Assembly (NCBI RefSeq): GCF_013032455.1
Contig: NZ_WQCF01000010.1
Location: forward strand, 62,001-126,000
Length of the DNA stretch: 64,000 bases
Direction: 5' to 3'
From: Ruegeria atlantica
GTDB lineage: Bacteria; Pseudomonadota; Alphaproteobacteria; Rhodobacterales; Rhodobacteraceae
The position numbers and the translations under genes were made by a program. Under the pieces are notes generated by a model. That model was not told the DNA's origin, ran no database searches, and saw only the letters and a list, made by a program, of their open reading frames with translations. Positions 24,646-33,715 of this stretch are shown piece by piece. Position 1 is the first letter of the stretch, and every line of letters begins with the position of its first letter.

Positions 24646-26729
24646 GCGGGCACCGTTCCGACCAGCGCCGGACGCGCCTCGAGCCCGATTTCCTCAAACG
24701 ACAACACAGGGTTGGTCACGCCGCGTGCGTGCGCAATAGTCCGCAACAACCTGCGCCGCCGCGTCGAAGTGACAAAGGCAGGGAACATTCCGTGATCAGT
24801 AGAGTGCGCCACGCTGTCGACCACATTGTCGGCCAGCTTGTTGAACAGGGTCGGCGGCAGTGCGACGTCCAGGCCCGAAGTAGGTGTATCGACCTGATAG
24901 GTGGTGAAAGTATCTTCCCATTCCGGTGCCAGCTGGATCAGAGGGATCGAGCCGTCTTCGCGTTTCATCTCGGCCACCAGTTGGAACCCCAGCCGTTGGC
25001 GAACCAGTTCGCAGATTCCTTCGGGTTGTGTGGTGGTCAGACGTGCTTCGGCCACGCTTTCCAGAATCAGGGCCATGTTGCGGATTGAAACGCGTTCATC
25101 CAGCAACAGCCGCAGCACTGCATGCAAAGTGTCGATCGGTACCTTGTCGGGGATCAGCTCATCCAGCAGCTTGCGGTTGGCTTCGGCCCGAACCGGATCG
25201 CTGAGGCGCGTCATCTCGGACAGCAGGCGTCGCAGGGATTTCAGTGTTAACAAGCGCGAGAAGTTCTGTTTTATGATCTCAAGCAGATGCGTTGCCAGAA
25301 TCTCGGGTGGAGAGACAATGGTGGCCCCGCTCATCGCTGCGGCCTCCTGATCTTTGGGTAGAATCCAACGGGCGGGGGCACCGTACACGGGTTCGGTCAC
25401 ATCGTTACCCTCGGGCAGCAAGTCGCGATCATCCTGAACCAGTGCCAGCACAAGATCCGGGTTCAAAACCCCGCGTGCCTGTTCGACGCCATGTACCTTG
25501 ATCACGTAGGTCCCCAAAGGCAGGTCGGCCCGGTCGGTCAGGCGGATATCTGGAAGGATCAAACCAAAGGTTGAGGCCACGTAGGTGCGCATATTGGCAA
25601 TCCGCGCGTCCAGCCCGGTTCCGGGGTTCAGGACCATGCTGACCAGATCGGGCGCGAATTCCAGATGCACGTCGTCCAGATCCAAAATGTCTCCGATGGC
25701 CTGAGACAAAGGCGCGTCATCCTGCGGCGCTGGGTCCAGCGTCTTGGCCTCTTCGATCTTTTGTTTGCGGTGGACGTTATAGGCGGCATAGCCCAACACG
25801 CTTGCACCCAAAATGAATGGCAGAAAGGGCAGGCCGGGGACCAGCGCAAACAGAACCATCAGGATCGCGACCGTTCCCAACGCCGCCGGGTGTCGCCCTA
25901 GCTGCGAGAAAATTGCATTGTCGGTCGCCCCCTGCGTACCGCCCCGCGCCAGTAACAAGGCAGACGCGATCGAGATGATTACAGCCGGGATTTGCGAAAC
26001 CAGCCCGTCACCTACGGTCAGGATGGCATAGGTTTCAAACGCCGAGGAAATCGGCATGCCATGCACAATCACGCCCATGATCAGGCCCATCACAAGATTC
26101 AGCAATGTGATAAGCAACCCTGCAACCGCATCGCCTTTGACGAATTTCGACGCCCCGTCGAGCGAGCCGAAGAACGTCGTTTCCTGCTGTTCCCGTTCGC
26201 GACGTTCTTTGGCTTGCTGGTGGTCGATGGCCCCGGCGGACATGTCACTGTCGATGGCCAGTTGTTTGCCGGGCATCCCGTCCAAGGCAAACCGCGCGCC
26301 AACTTCGGCCATGCGCGCGGCGCCTTTGGTGATGACCATGAAGTTCACGATAAGCAGCACGCCAAACACCACGAGGCCCAAGAATATGCTGCCGCCCATA
26401 ACAAAGTCGGCAAAACCTTCGATCACATCCCCGGCGGCATTTGGCCCGGTGTGCCCCTGGCCGATGATTAGCTTGGTCGAGGACACATTCAGAGACAATC
26501 GCAACATTAGCGAGGCCAGCAGGATCGTCGGAAAGGACGAGAAATCCAGAGGTCGTTCGATGAACAGTGTCAGCGTGAAAATCAGGATCGCCAACGCGAA
26601 CGAGGCTGCCAGCCCCACATCCAGCACCCAAGCAGGCATTGGCAGGATCATCATCACGATGACTGTCATCAACGCCAGCGCCAAAAGTACGGTCGGGGAA
26701 AACAGGGAACGGGCGTCGAGTTTTGGCAC
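24642..26729 (-). CDS. flhA: Flagellar export pore protein FlhA
   Basis: 695 residues, normal length, starting with GTG 26729 with AGGAG before it. The N-terminal half holds about eight membrane helices and the FHIPEP-type signature region VMGGSIFLGLVVFGVLLIVN to MAEVGARFALDGMPGKQLAI; the C-terminal half is the cytoplasmic ring domain that docks export substrates. FlhA is the proton-driven core of the export apparatus. It follows the sltF-like gene by 9 bases and overlaps fliR by 4. Confidence 0.97.
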   Translation of the reverse strand: MPKLDARSLFSPTVLLALALMTVIVMMILPMPAWVLDVGLAASFALAILIFTLTLFIERPLDFSSFPTILLASLMLRLSLNVSSTKLIIGQGHTGPNAAGDVIEGFADFVMGGSIFLGLVVFGVLLIVNFMVITKGAARMAEVGARFALDGMPGKQLAIDSDMSAGAIDHQQAKERREREQQETTFFGSLDGASKFVKGDAVAGLLITLLNLVMGLIMGVIVHGMPISSAFETYAILTVGDGLVSQIPAVIISIASALLLARGGTQGATDNAIFSQLGRHPAALGTVAILMVLFALVPGLPFLPFILGASVLGYAAYNVHRKQKIEEAKTLDPAPQDDAPLSQAIGDILDLDDVHLEFAPDLVSMVLNPGTGLDARIANMRTYVASTFGLILPDIRLTDRADLPLGTYVIKVHGVEQARGVLNPDLVLALVQDDRDLLPEGNDVTEPVYGAPARWILPKDQEAAAMSGATIVSPPEILATHLLEIIKQNFSRLLTLKSLRRLLSEMTRLSDPVRAEANRKLLDELIPDKVPIDTLHAVLRLLLDERVSIRNMALILESVAEARLTTTQPEGICELVRQRLGFQLVAEMKREDGSIPLIQLAPEWEDTFTTYQVDTPTSGLDVALPPTLFNKLADNVVDSVAHSTDHGMFPAFVTSTRRRRLLRTIAHARGVTNPVLSFEEIGLEARPALVGTVPA

Positions 26730-26738
26730 GCGGCTCTC

Positions 26739-27431
26739 CTAGTTGAACGAGATAAAGGCTGTGGCTGTGCCGGTTGGTGGAACAAGTGACCCCAGCGCAC
26801 CGCGGCCAGATTGCGGCAGGTTCAATGGGATCAGGGGGCTGGTCGCTGCGGTGAACGGGTCGCGCATCTTTCGTTCGGGGGTGGTATAAGGCTGATCCAG
26901 TTGCGCTAGCACGGTCTGAAATCGACCGGAATAAGCCTTGGCCAGGGATGGTGTTCGGGAATGATAGGCCCCCACGGCAGCGGGCCAAGAGCCAAGCTCG
27001 ACATAGAGGTCTTTCAGGAAACGCGCGGCGTAGGTGGCGTTTTCGTCCGGGTCGAACATAGCGTCGATGGAGCGGAAGGCCTTGCCGTGCCAGCGGTAGT
27101 TGATCTGAAAACAGCCGATATCGAAACTGCGCTTACCTGCCTTGAAGATGTTGAAGACGTAGGATTTTGCCTCGAATTCAGACGTGAACCAGAACCCCCG
27201 ACCTTCGACATTGATGGTCCACGGCCAGGGCTCCAGCCGCCCATCTCGCAAGCGCCCGGTTTCCACACGCGCAATCGCGCGCATCACGTTCAGCGGGACA
27301 CCTTCGGTTTTGGCCGCACGGCGAGCGGCGGTGTCGCACATCGCGGCAACACGGGTATCGGGCATGGTGATGCCCTGTTGAGCCACGCAGAGCGCAAGGA
27401 AACTCAGGCCAAAGATCAAGCGATAGGGCAT
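26739..27431 (-). CDS. Lytic transglycosylase, SltF-like, first gene of the flhA operon
   Basis: 230 residues with an N-terminal signal peptide (LIFGLSFLALCVAQQGITM) and a soluble lytic transglycosylase-type domain: catalytic Glu in AIARVETGRL, then FDIGCFQINYRWHGKAF and ATYAARFLKDLYVELGSWPA. It would open the peptidoglycan in the periplasm. It is 9 bases from flhA on the same strand, so it should be co-transcribed with the export gate genes. In Rhodobacter sphaeroides SltF is the transglycosylase needed for rod penetration, and the position here supports the same role. The C-terminal ~50 residues are Pro/Gly-rich and may bind a rod partner. The symbol is not asserted. Confidence 0.82.
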   Translation of the reverse strand: MPYRLIFGLSFLALCVAQQGITMPDTRVAAMCDTAARRAAKTEGVPLNVMRAIARVETGRLRDGRLEPWPWTINVEGRGFWFTSEFEAKSYVFNIFKAGKRSFDIGCFQINYRWHGKAFRSIDAMFDPDENATYAARFLKDLYVELGSWPAAVGAYHSRTPSLAKAYSGRFQTVLAQLDQPYTTPERKMRDPFTAATSPLIPLNLPQSGRGALGSLVPPTGTATAFISFN

Positions 27432-27504
27432 TCTGCCGGTCCGGGATTCTGATCAGTCCCGGCCAAGCTAGGCCCGCTACGGTTTACAGAGGGTTATCAG
27501 CCGC

Positions 27505-27933
27505 TCAGTTTCGATCAATCCTCCGTCCGAAGACAACGCTGGTATTGGTACGCAGAACGCCGGGAATTTTAGCCAGATCGTCGACCAGAATATCCAGATC
27601 TTCAATCCGCGGGGCTTCGGCCGACAGCAGCAGGTCAAACTCGCCGTTTATGGAGAGGCAAAGTTTAACCTCGGGGTAGGCCTCGAGCCGTTTGATGATG
27701 CGTCTGGTTTCTTTTTGCTGCACTTCCAGCAACACGACCACCTGTACGCGCGGCGTGTCATCAGGGCTGCTGAGAACCACAGAATATCCCGCGATCACCC
27801 CCCTTTCTTCCATGCGGTTGATGCGTTCATGCACGGTGGTCCGGGCCACACCTAGTTTCGCGGCGATTTTCGAGGTCGACTCGCGGGCGTTGTGTTGCAG
27901 GGCGGCGATGATGCGACGGTCTAGCTGATCCAT
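27505..27933 (-). CDS. Lrp/AsnC family transcriptional regulator
   Basis: 142 residues: an N-terminal winged HTH (LDRRIIAALQHNARESTSKI, recognition helix near AKLGVARTTVHERINRM) and a C-terminal RAM-type ligand domain (CLSINGEFDLLLSAEAPRIE). It follows the MFS transporter gene on the same strand by 36 bases and may control it. The effector is likely an amino acid or a small exported metabolite, by family analogy. Not linked by function to the flagellar genes next to it. Confidence 0.9.
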   Translation of the reverse strand: MDQLDRRIIAALQHNARESTSKIAAKLGVARTTVHERINRMEERGVIAGYSVVLSSPDDTPRVQVVVLLEVQQKETRRIIKRLEAYPEVKLCLSINGEFDLLLSAEAPRIEDLDILVDDLAKIPGVLRTNTSVVFGRRIDRN

Positions 27934-27969
27934 GATGCTTCAAGGTGTAATGCACAGGGTGCGGGGGGC

Positions 27970-29199
27970 TCAAGGCGTGTCAGCCTGTTCTTTTAGAACG
28001 GCTTTCGGTCGCCTTGGCCAGATTAAACAAGCTGCTATCAGGCCGGGCGCGGCGGCCAATGTCATCCAGCCGAGCGTGGCCGGCGTGCTTGTTGTGGTCA
28101 TGATCCAACCGGCAAGTGGATACAGCACCAGCCAACAGGCATGTGACAGAGTGAACTGGGCGGCAAATACTGCCGGTCGATCCTCAGGCCGGGCCGAGCG
28201 GGTCAGCAATCGCCCGGACGGTGTCAGCGTCGCGGAATAGCCGAACCCGATGCAGGCCCAAAGCAGGAAGAGGCCAGTCAGTGATATCGGGACCAGCGCA
28301 AACAAGATGGCCGAGATGCCCATGGCGAACGTGCCCAATGTGGCCCCGATCATCATGACGCTGCGGTCCATGTACCTGTTCAGCAAGCCAGGCAGAACCA
28401 ACGCGGCCAGCATCGAGCCGCCGCCAAAACCAGCCAATGCAATCGCGACCGCGCTTTCACGCATGCCCAGATCGGCACGCACGATGACAACCGTGTTGAC
28501 GATGATCATTGCGCTCAGCGCCGCTGCCGTCCAGGTCAGGGCCAGCAACCCGCGCAGGCGGGGAGTGCTCAGGTAAAGGCGAATGCCGCGTGTGGTTCGG
28601 TCGTATATGCCCCGACGCTGGGACGGTTTGGGTGAGGGTAGAACGACCGACACAACCAAAAGTGCAGAAGCGATAAAGCCTAGGCCGGTGCCCCAGAACA
28701 GGCTGTTGAAACTGACAAATAATAGCAGCGCTGCCGCCAGCATCGGACTCAATAAACTTTCAAGATCGTAGGCAAGACGCGACAGGGATAAGGCGCGTGT
28801 GTAATCCTGTTCATCCGTCAGCACATCGGGGATGGTGGCCTGAAAGGCTGGCGTGAACCCGGCTGAGGCCGATTGCAGGACAAATATCAGCACATAGACC
28901 TGCCAGATCTCAGTTACGAAAGGCAGGCAGACGGCAACAGCCGCGCGAACAAGGTCCAGCGCCACCAGCATTCGGCGGCGATCAAGCCGTTCTGCGAAGG
29001 CCGCCGCGATGGGAGCGATGACCACATAGGCCACCATCTTGATCGTCAGAGCTGTGCCCAGAACCAGCCCAGCGGCGTCCCCGGCCAGTTCATATGCCAG
29101 AAGGCCCAGCGCAACGGTTGCCAGCCCAGTACCTGTCAGCGCCACAACCTGAGCGGCAAGTAGGTGGCGATACACCCGGTTTTTCAGGACGCTCAGCAT
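27970..29199 (-). CDS. MFS transporter
   Basis: 409 residues from ATG 29199; the frame runs on upstream to 30213, but only opposite other genes. Twelve hydrophobic segments, and the MFS loop motif AFAERLDRRRMLVALDLVRA after TM2 (G-x-x-x-D/E-R-x-x-R/K type), place it with multidrug or enterobactin-type exporters of the EntS/MFS_3 kind. No catalytic or substrate motif identifies the cargo. It is 36 bases upstream of the Lrp gene on the same strand. The 197 bases to rnd are a divergent promoter region with no other gene. Confidence 0.88.
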   Translation of the reverse strand: MLSVLKNRVYRHLLAAQVVALTGTGLATVALGLLAYELAGDAAGLVLGTALTIKMVAYVVIAPIAAAFAERLDRRRMLVALDLVRAAVAVCLPFVTEIWQVYVLIFVLQSASAGFTPAFQATIPDVLTDEQDYTRALSLSRLAYDLESLLSPMLAAALLLFVSFNSLFWGTGLGFIASALLVVSVVLPSPKPSQRRGIYDRTTRGIRLYLSTPRLRGLLALTWTAAALSAMIIVNTVVIVRADLGMRESAVAIALAGFGGGSMLAALVLPGLLNRYMDRSVMMIGATLGTFAMGISAILFALVPISLTGLFLLWACIGFGYSATLTPSGRLLTRSARPEDRPAVFAAQFTLSHACWLVLYPLAGWIMTTTSTPATLGWMTLAAAPGLIAACLIWPRRPKAVLKEQADTP

Positions 29200-29396
29200 C
29201 GGTGGTAGAAACCTTTTTACAGTTTGGGCGAGCCAACGTAGCCAGAATTGCGACGGTTCGGTTCGCCAGAGTATTTTCCCGCCAATGCCCTCGGGGTCAA
29301 GAATTCTGCGCGTTTCAGATGTATTGTATTGATAGCGTTGAGTTTGCGAGCCAAACCCCCTATCTCGGGTGCGATATCGCATAAAGGAAAAGCCCC

Positions 29397-30011
29397 GTGG
29401 CGAACCACCTCTATAAAAACGACCTGCCGGACGGGTTGGATATGGGCCCAGTTGTGGCCATTGACTGTGAAACCATGGGGCTGAACCCGCATCGTGATCG
29501 TCTGTGCGTGATCCAGATGTCGGGCGGTGATGGCAACAGCCATATCGTGCAAGTGGAAAAAGGGCAGACCGAAGCGCCAAATCTATGCGCAATGTTGGAA
29601 AACCCCGACGTGCTGAAATTGTTCCACTTCGGTCGGTTTGACATTGCCGCGATGTATCATGCCTTTGGTGCTTTGGCCGCGCCTGTTTACTGTACCAAGA
29701 TCGCCAGCCGCCTGGTACGCACCTATACCGACCGCCACGGTCTGAAGAACCTGTGCCAGGAATTGATTGGCGTTGATATCTCGAAACAGCAACAGATGAG
29801 CGATTGGGGCGCCGAGACGCTGACCGAGGCACAGCTGGACTATGCGGCCTCGGATGTTCTGTATCTGCACCAGCTGCGTGAAGCGCTGGATGGGCGACTG
29901 GCACGAGAAGGCCGCACCGAAATGGTGCAAGCCTGTTTTGACTTCCTGCCGATGCGTGCGAAGCTCGACCTCGCCGGTTGGCCCGAAACGGATATTTTTG
30001 CACACTCATGA
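29397..30011 (+). CDS. Ribonuclease D family 3'-5' exonuclease
   Basis: 204 residues starting with GTG 29397 (AAGGAAA before it). It is the short, single-domain form with only the DEDDy exonuclease core: Asp/Glu of motif I in VVAIDCETMGLNPHRDRL, motif II in FHFGRFDIAAMYHAF, and motif III LDYAASDVLYLHQLR with the conserved Tyr. It lacks the C-terminal HRDC domains of E. coli RNase D. It trims RNA 3' ends, probably tRNA. It overlaps kdsD by 4 bases, a common arrangement in this group. Confidence 0.88.
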   Translation: MANHLYKNDLPDGLDMGPVVAIDCETMGLNPHRDRLCVIQMSGGDGNSHIVQVEKGQTEAPNLCAMLENPDVLKLFHFGRFDIAAMYHAFGALAAPVYCTKIASRLVRTYTDRHGLKNLCQELIGVDISKQQQMSDWGAETLTEAQLDYAASDVLYLHQLREALDGRLAREGRTEMVQACFDFLPMRAKLDLAGWPETDIFAHS

Positions 30012-30970
30012 CCGATACCGAAGCATTCCTGAGAACCGCCCGACAGGTCATCACTGACGAAGCCCGTGCGCTGGACGTGCTGGCCGACAGCCTGAACGAG
30101 GACTTTGCCGAAGCCGTGCAGATGATTCTGCAGGCCACAGGCCGCATTATCATCAGCGGTATCGGCAAGTCGGGGCATATCGGCCAAAAGATTGCCGCCA
30201 CACTGGCCAGCACCGGAACACCGGCCTATTTCGTGCACCCGGCGGAGGCCAGCCATGGCGATCTGGGTATGGTGTCCAAAGGTGACGTGGTTCTGGCGAT
30301 CTCGAATTCCGGTGAGGCACCTGAACTGGTCAACTTGCTGGCTTTTACCCGCCGCTTTGGCATTCCGTTGATCGGCCTGTCCAGCAAGCCTGAAAGCACC
30401 CTGATGAAGCAGTCCGATGTGCACCTGCTGATCCCCTCAATGGGCGAGGCCTGCGGCTTTGGCATGGTGCCTTCGATTTCAACCACGCTGACGCTGGCAA
30501 TGGGCGATGCGCTGGCGATTGCGTTGATGAAATACCGCGATTTCAAACCCGAGGATTTCCGTGCGTTCCACCCTGGCGGCAAGTTGGGCGCTCAGCTTTC
30601 TACTGTTCGCGACCTGATGCACGAAGATTTGCCGCTTGTTCCTGCTGGCACACCCATGAGCGAGGCGTTGCTGGTAATGAGCCAGAAGAGCTTTGGCGTC
30701 GTCGGCGTAACCGATAGCGAAGGGCGCCTGTTGGGCATCGTAACCGATGGCGACCTGCGTCGGAACATGGACGGGTTGCTTAACAAGAGCACCGAAGAGG
30801 TCATGACCCGTGATCCTCTGACCATTGCCCCCAATGCAATGGCAGAAGAGGCTGTTTCGATCATGAACGACCGTAAGATCACGTCGCTGTTTGTGGTAGA
30901 CCCCGAAACACAGGGACCGGCACAGGGCCTGCTGCACATCCACGACTGCCTGCGCGTCGGGCTGGGTTAG
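30008..30970 (+). CDS. kdsD: Arabinose-5-phosphate isomerase (KdsD/KpsF/GutQ family)
   Basis: 320 residues. An N-terminal SIS domain (about residues 30-165; ISGIGKSGHIGQKIAATLAS) is followed by two CBS domains (about 205-315; RNMDGLLNKSTEEVMTRDPL). The enzyme converts ribulose-5-P to arabinose-5-P, the first step to Kdo in LPS. The location directly before lptC-lptA-lptB supports this role. Its ATG overlaps the RNase D stop by 4 bases; lptC begins 15 bases after its stop. Confidence 0.92.
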   Translation: MTDTEAFLRTARQVITDEARALDVLADSLNEDFAEAVQMILQATGRIIISGIGKSGHIGQKIAATLASTGTPAYFVHPAEASHGDLGMVSKGDVVLAISNSGEAPELVNLLAFTRRFGIPLIGLSSKPESTLMKQSDVHLLIPSMGEACGFGMVPSISTTLTLAMGDALAIALMKYRDFKPEDFRAFHPGGKLGAQLSTVRDLMHEDLPLVPAGTPMSEALLVMSQKSFGVVGVTDSEGRLLGIVTDGDLRRNMDGLLNKSTEEVMTRDPLTIAPNAMAEEAVSIMNDRKITSLFVVDPETQGPAQGLLHIHDCLRVGLG

Positions 30971-30985
30971 GCGGAGGGTAACGCG

Positions 30986-31585
30986 GTGGACGGACACTCT
31001 CGCAGGGTACAGTTTCTCAAGGTATTGCTGCCGCTGGTGGCCATTCTGATGCTGTCCACTGTGTTCTTGCTGTCGCGCACTATCGAAACCAACGTGTCCG
31101 TTCCTTTTAGCCAAAAAGACATTGATGAACGCCTGAGCGATCAGGTCGTGACGCATCCAAAATACCGGGGCACAACACGAAAAGGTGAGGAAGTTCAGAT
31201 CGAAGCGATCCGAGCGACGCAAGGCAGTGAAGGGTCGGTTCCGACCGCAGCCGAATTTCAGGGTCGGTTGGGTCTGTTGAGCGGCGGCGTCATAACATTG
31301 GATTCCAATTCTGGAATGATCCGGCCCGACCAGAATACCGCAACGTTTGTTGGCGATGTGATTATCACTTCGACGGATGGCACAGAAATTACCACCGATC
31401 TTCTGAACACGTCGCTGGACGAAATTCGTGGGGATGCGCCTGGGCAGATTAATGGTGCCGGCATCATCGGAAACTTTACCGCAGGCGGCATGAGTTTCGG
31501 GGCGAACAAAAAGGATGGCCCGGTCCATATTATTTTTACAGACGGCGTTAAACTGATATACGAGCCGCAAAAAGCAGAAAGATAA
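30986..31585 (+). CDS. lptC: LPS export protein LptC
   Basis: 199 residues starting with GTG 30986 (GGAGGG before it). A short N-terminal cytoplasmic stretch, one TM helix (VLLPLVAILMLSTVFLLS) and a periplasmic beta-jellyroll domain with LITSTDGTEI-type strands fit LptC. LptC links the LptBFG transporter to the LptA bridge. Sequence is divergent, as usual for LptC, but it stands between kdsD and lptA, so the assignment is firm. Confidence 0.9.
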   Translation: MDGHSRRVQFLKVLLPLVAILMLSTVFLLSRTIETNVSVPFSQKDIDERLSDQVVTHPKYRGTTRKGEEVQIEAIRATQGSEGSVPTAAEFQGRLGLLSGGVITLDSNSGMIRPDQNTATFVGDVIITSTDGTEITTDLLNTSLDEIRGDAPGQINGAGIIGNFTAGGMSFGANKKDGPVHIIFTDGVKLIYEPQKAER

Positions 31586-31588
31586 CTT

Positions 31589-32080
31589 GTGTTCGATTTT
31601 CGATTTGTCCCTCTTTGTGTAGTGCTGAGTGCCAGTGCCTTTTCTGCGATAGCGCAGGAAGCGCAGGTTGCTTTTGGCGCTGTCAAAGCCGACCCCACCT
31701 TGCCGGTCGAGGTGACCTCGGAATCGCTGAACGTCAATCAAGAGGACGGGTCGGCCGAGTTTCTCGGAAAAGTTATCGTCGTTCAGGGTGAAATGCGCCT
31801 GACTGCCGAACGGGTGTTGGTCGTCTACAACGAAGAACGTTCGGGAATTGAACGTATGGAGGCGACCGAGGATGTGGTTCTTACCAGCCCCCCCGATGCC
31901 GCGCAGGGTGATTGGGCCGAATACACCATCGACTCGGGCGTGATCGTTATGAAGGGCAATGTGCTGCTGACGCAGGGGCCAAGCACCATCAGCAGCGATC
32001 AGATGAGCGCTAACCTGACCACCGGCACGGCGACGATGACCGGCAACGTCAAAACCATCCTGCAGCAAGGTGGCAACTAA
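31589..32080 (+). CDS. lptA: LPS transport periplasmic protein LptA
   Basis: 163 residues starting with GTG 31589, three bases after lptC. A signal peptide (VPLCVVLSASAFSAIAQ) is followed by an OstA-like domain of repeated beta strands: VEVTSESLNVNQEDGSAEFL and VLLTQGPSTISSDQMSANLT. LptA forms the periplasmic bridge for LPS to the outer membrane. The stop shares one base with the lptB start. Confidence 0.92.
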   Translation: MFDFRFVPLCVVLSASAFSAIAQEAQVAFGAVKADPTLPVEVTSESLNVNQEDGSAEFLGKVIVVQGEMRLTAERVLVVYNEERSGIERMEATEDVVLTSPPDAAQGDWAEYTIDSGVIVMKGNVLLTQGPSTISSDQMSANLTTGTATMTGNVKTILQQGGN

Positions 32081-32838
32081 TGGCGCGGCCTGAACTGACT
32101 GTGGCCGAAGGCAAATCGGGCCTCAGGATTGAAAAGCTGCGGAAATCGTACCGAAAGAAGACCGTGATCCGGGATGTCTCAATGACGCTGGATCGGTCCG
32201 AGGTCGTGGCACTGCTCGGGCCGAACGGTTCGGGCAAGACGACGACCTTCTATTCGGTCGCGGGTCTGGTCTTTCCCGAGGCAGGCACGGTCACGATTGA
32301 CGGGCAGACGGTAACCACCCTGCCGATGTATCGCCGAGCGCGTTTGGGGATCGGCTATTTGCCGCAGGAGATGTCAATTTTTCGTGGCATGAGTGTTGAA
32401 GACAATATCGCCTCGGTTCTCGACATCACGGTAAAACACGCCCATCGCCGCAAGGAGAGACTTGAGGAACTGCTGTCGGATTTCTCGATCGAACATTTGC
32501 GCCGCGCGCCAGCCTTGGCACTGTCAGGAGGTGAGCGTCGCCGTGTTGAAATCGCGCGCTGTCTGGCCGCTGACCCGAAATATTTGCTTTTGGATGAACC
32601 CTTTGCGGGAGTTGACCCCATCAGCGTGGGTGATATCCGCCACCTTGTCGCCGACCTGAAAAAGCGTGGCATTGGCGTGCTGATTACGGATCATAACGTG
32701 CGGGAAACGCTGGAAATTGTGGACCGCGCTTATATCCTGCATGATGGGCAGGTTCTGATGTCGGGCACTCCGGACGAAGTGGTGGAAAATGAAAACGTCC
32801 GTCGCGTCTATTTGGGTGAAAATTTCCGGATTTCATAA
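32080..32838 (+). CDS. lptB: LPS export ABC transporter ATP-binding protein LptB
   Basis: 252 residues with a full ABC cassette: Walker A GPNGSGKTT, signature ALSGGERRRVEIARCL, Walker B LLLDEPFAGVDP, and the switch His in LITDHNVRETLEI. The long LptB-type segment after the Q-loop (YLPQEMSIFRGMSVEDNIAS) is present. It powers LPS extraction with LptF and LptG, which are not in the window. It is followed by a 252-base gap without a gene before hpf, where many proteobacteria carry rpoN. Confidence 0.96.
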   Translation: MARPELTVAEGKSGLRIEKLRKSYRKKTVIRDVSMTLDRSEVVALLGPNGSGKTTTFYSVAGLVFPEAGTVTIDGQTVTTLPMYRRARLGIGYLPQEMSIFRGMSVEDNIASVLDITVKHAHRRKERLEELLSDFSIEHLRRAPALALSGGERRRVEIARCLAADPKYLLLDEPFAGVDPISVGDIRHLVADLKKRGIGVLITDHNVRETLEIVDRAYILHDGQVLMSGTPDEVVENENVRRVYLGENFRIS

Positions 32839-33090
32839 GGTTGCGCAGAAATGTGCCGAGTGCATGGCGGAAATCACGTATATACACGTCTGTTTTGATT
32901 GACTCTTCCGCCGTCTCTTGCCTCAATTGGGTCATGGCATTTCTACGGTTCCCGTCTGGATCACGATGCCCCTTCGTCGAAGGGCGGAAGGTTCGGCTAC
33001 CACAGGAAATGTCTCTACCCCCCACCCGATAAAAACACACACGTCGCGTAACGTGACGTCAGAATGGGTGTGAATTGTGAAGGAGATCAC

Positions 33091-33654
33091 ATGCGTTACC
33101 AAATCAGCGGAAAACAGATCGACATCGGTGCGGCGCTGCAAACTCACGTGCAGACCGAACTGGGCGAGGTTGTGGGCAAATATGCCCAGCGTCCGACAGA
33201 TGCCAACGTCGTCTTTTCCCGTTCAGCGCATGAATATGTATGCGAAACCACCGTGCATCTATCTACTGGCCTCACCGCGCAGGCTAAGGCTCACGCAACC
33301 GAAATCTATGCGGCCTTTGAGGGTTGCTGCGACAAGATGGAAACCCAGTTGCGCCGGTATAAGCGGCGACTGAAAGACCATCACAAGGATCGTGCTGAAC
33401 CTGTTGAACTCTTTGGGGCGTCGTCTTATATCCTCGCCTCTGACAAGTCTGACTCGGCTGACGAACCCGATTCTCTGCAGCCGATGATTGTGGCTGAGAT
33501 GGAAACTAAAATCCCATCGTTGAGTGTTGGTGAAGCCGTTATGCAGATGGAACTGGCTGGCGCTCCGGTGCTGGTGTTCCGGAATGAAAACAAGGACGGA
33601 TTGAACGTCGTATATCGTCGGGAGGACGGTAATATCGGCTGGATTGATCCGTAA
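33091..33654 (+). CDS. hpf: Ribosome hibernation-promoting factor, long form
   Basis: 187 residues from ATG 33091, preceded by AAGGAGATCAC; a start 27 bases upstream is less likely. The N-terminal S30AE domain (MRYQISGKQIDIGAALQTHV) and C-terminal dimerisation domain (PSLSVGEAVMQMELAGAPVL) mark the long form that joins ribosomes into inactive 100S dimers. It follows the lpt genes and precedes ptsN in the same order as in many alphaproteobacteria. About 250 bases upstream may hold its promoter. Confidence 0.93.
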   Translation: MRYQISGKQIDIGAALQTHVQTELGEVVGKYAQRPTDANVVFSRSAHEYVCETTVHLSTGLTAQAKAHATEIYAAFEGCCDKMETQLRRYKRRLKDHHKDRAEPVELFGASSYILASDKSDSADEPDSLQPMIVAEMETKIPSLSVGEAVMQMELAGAPVLVFRNENKDGLNVVYRREDGNIGWIDP

Positions 33655-33715
33655 CAGGCAAGAATAGCAAAGGCGTGCCCCTGTTTCTGCGGGGGCGTCG
33701 CCGTGGAGCGTAATC

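Noticed and set aside
30479..32068. 529-codon minus-strand frame opposite kdsD-lptC-lptA
   Set aside because: Runs through three well-supported genes on the other strand; no motif.
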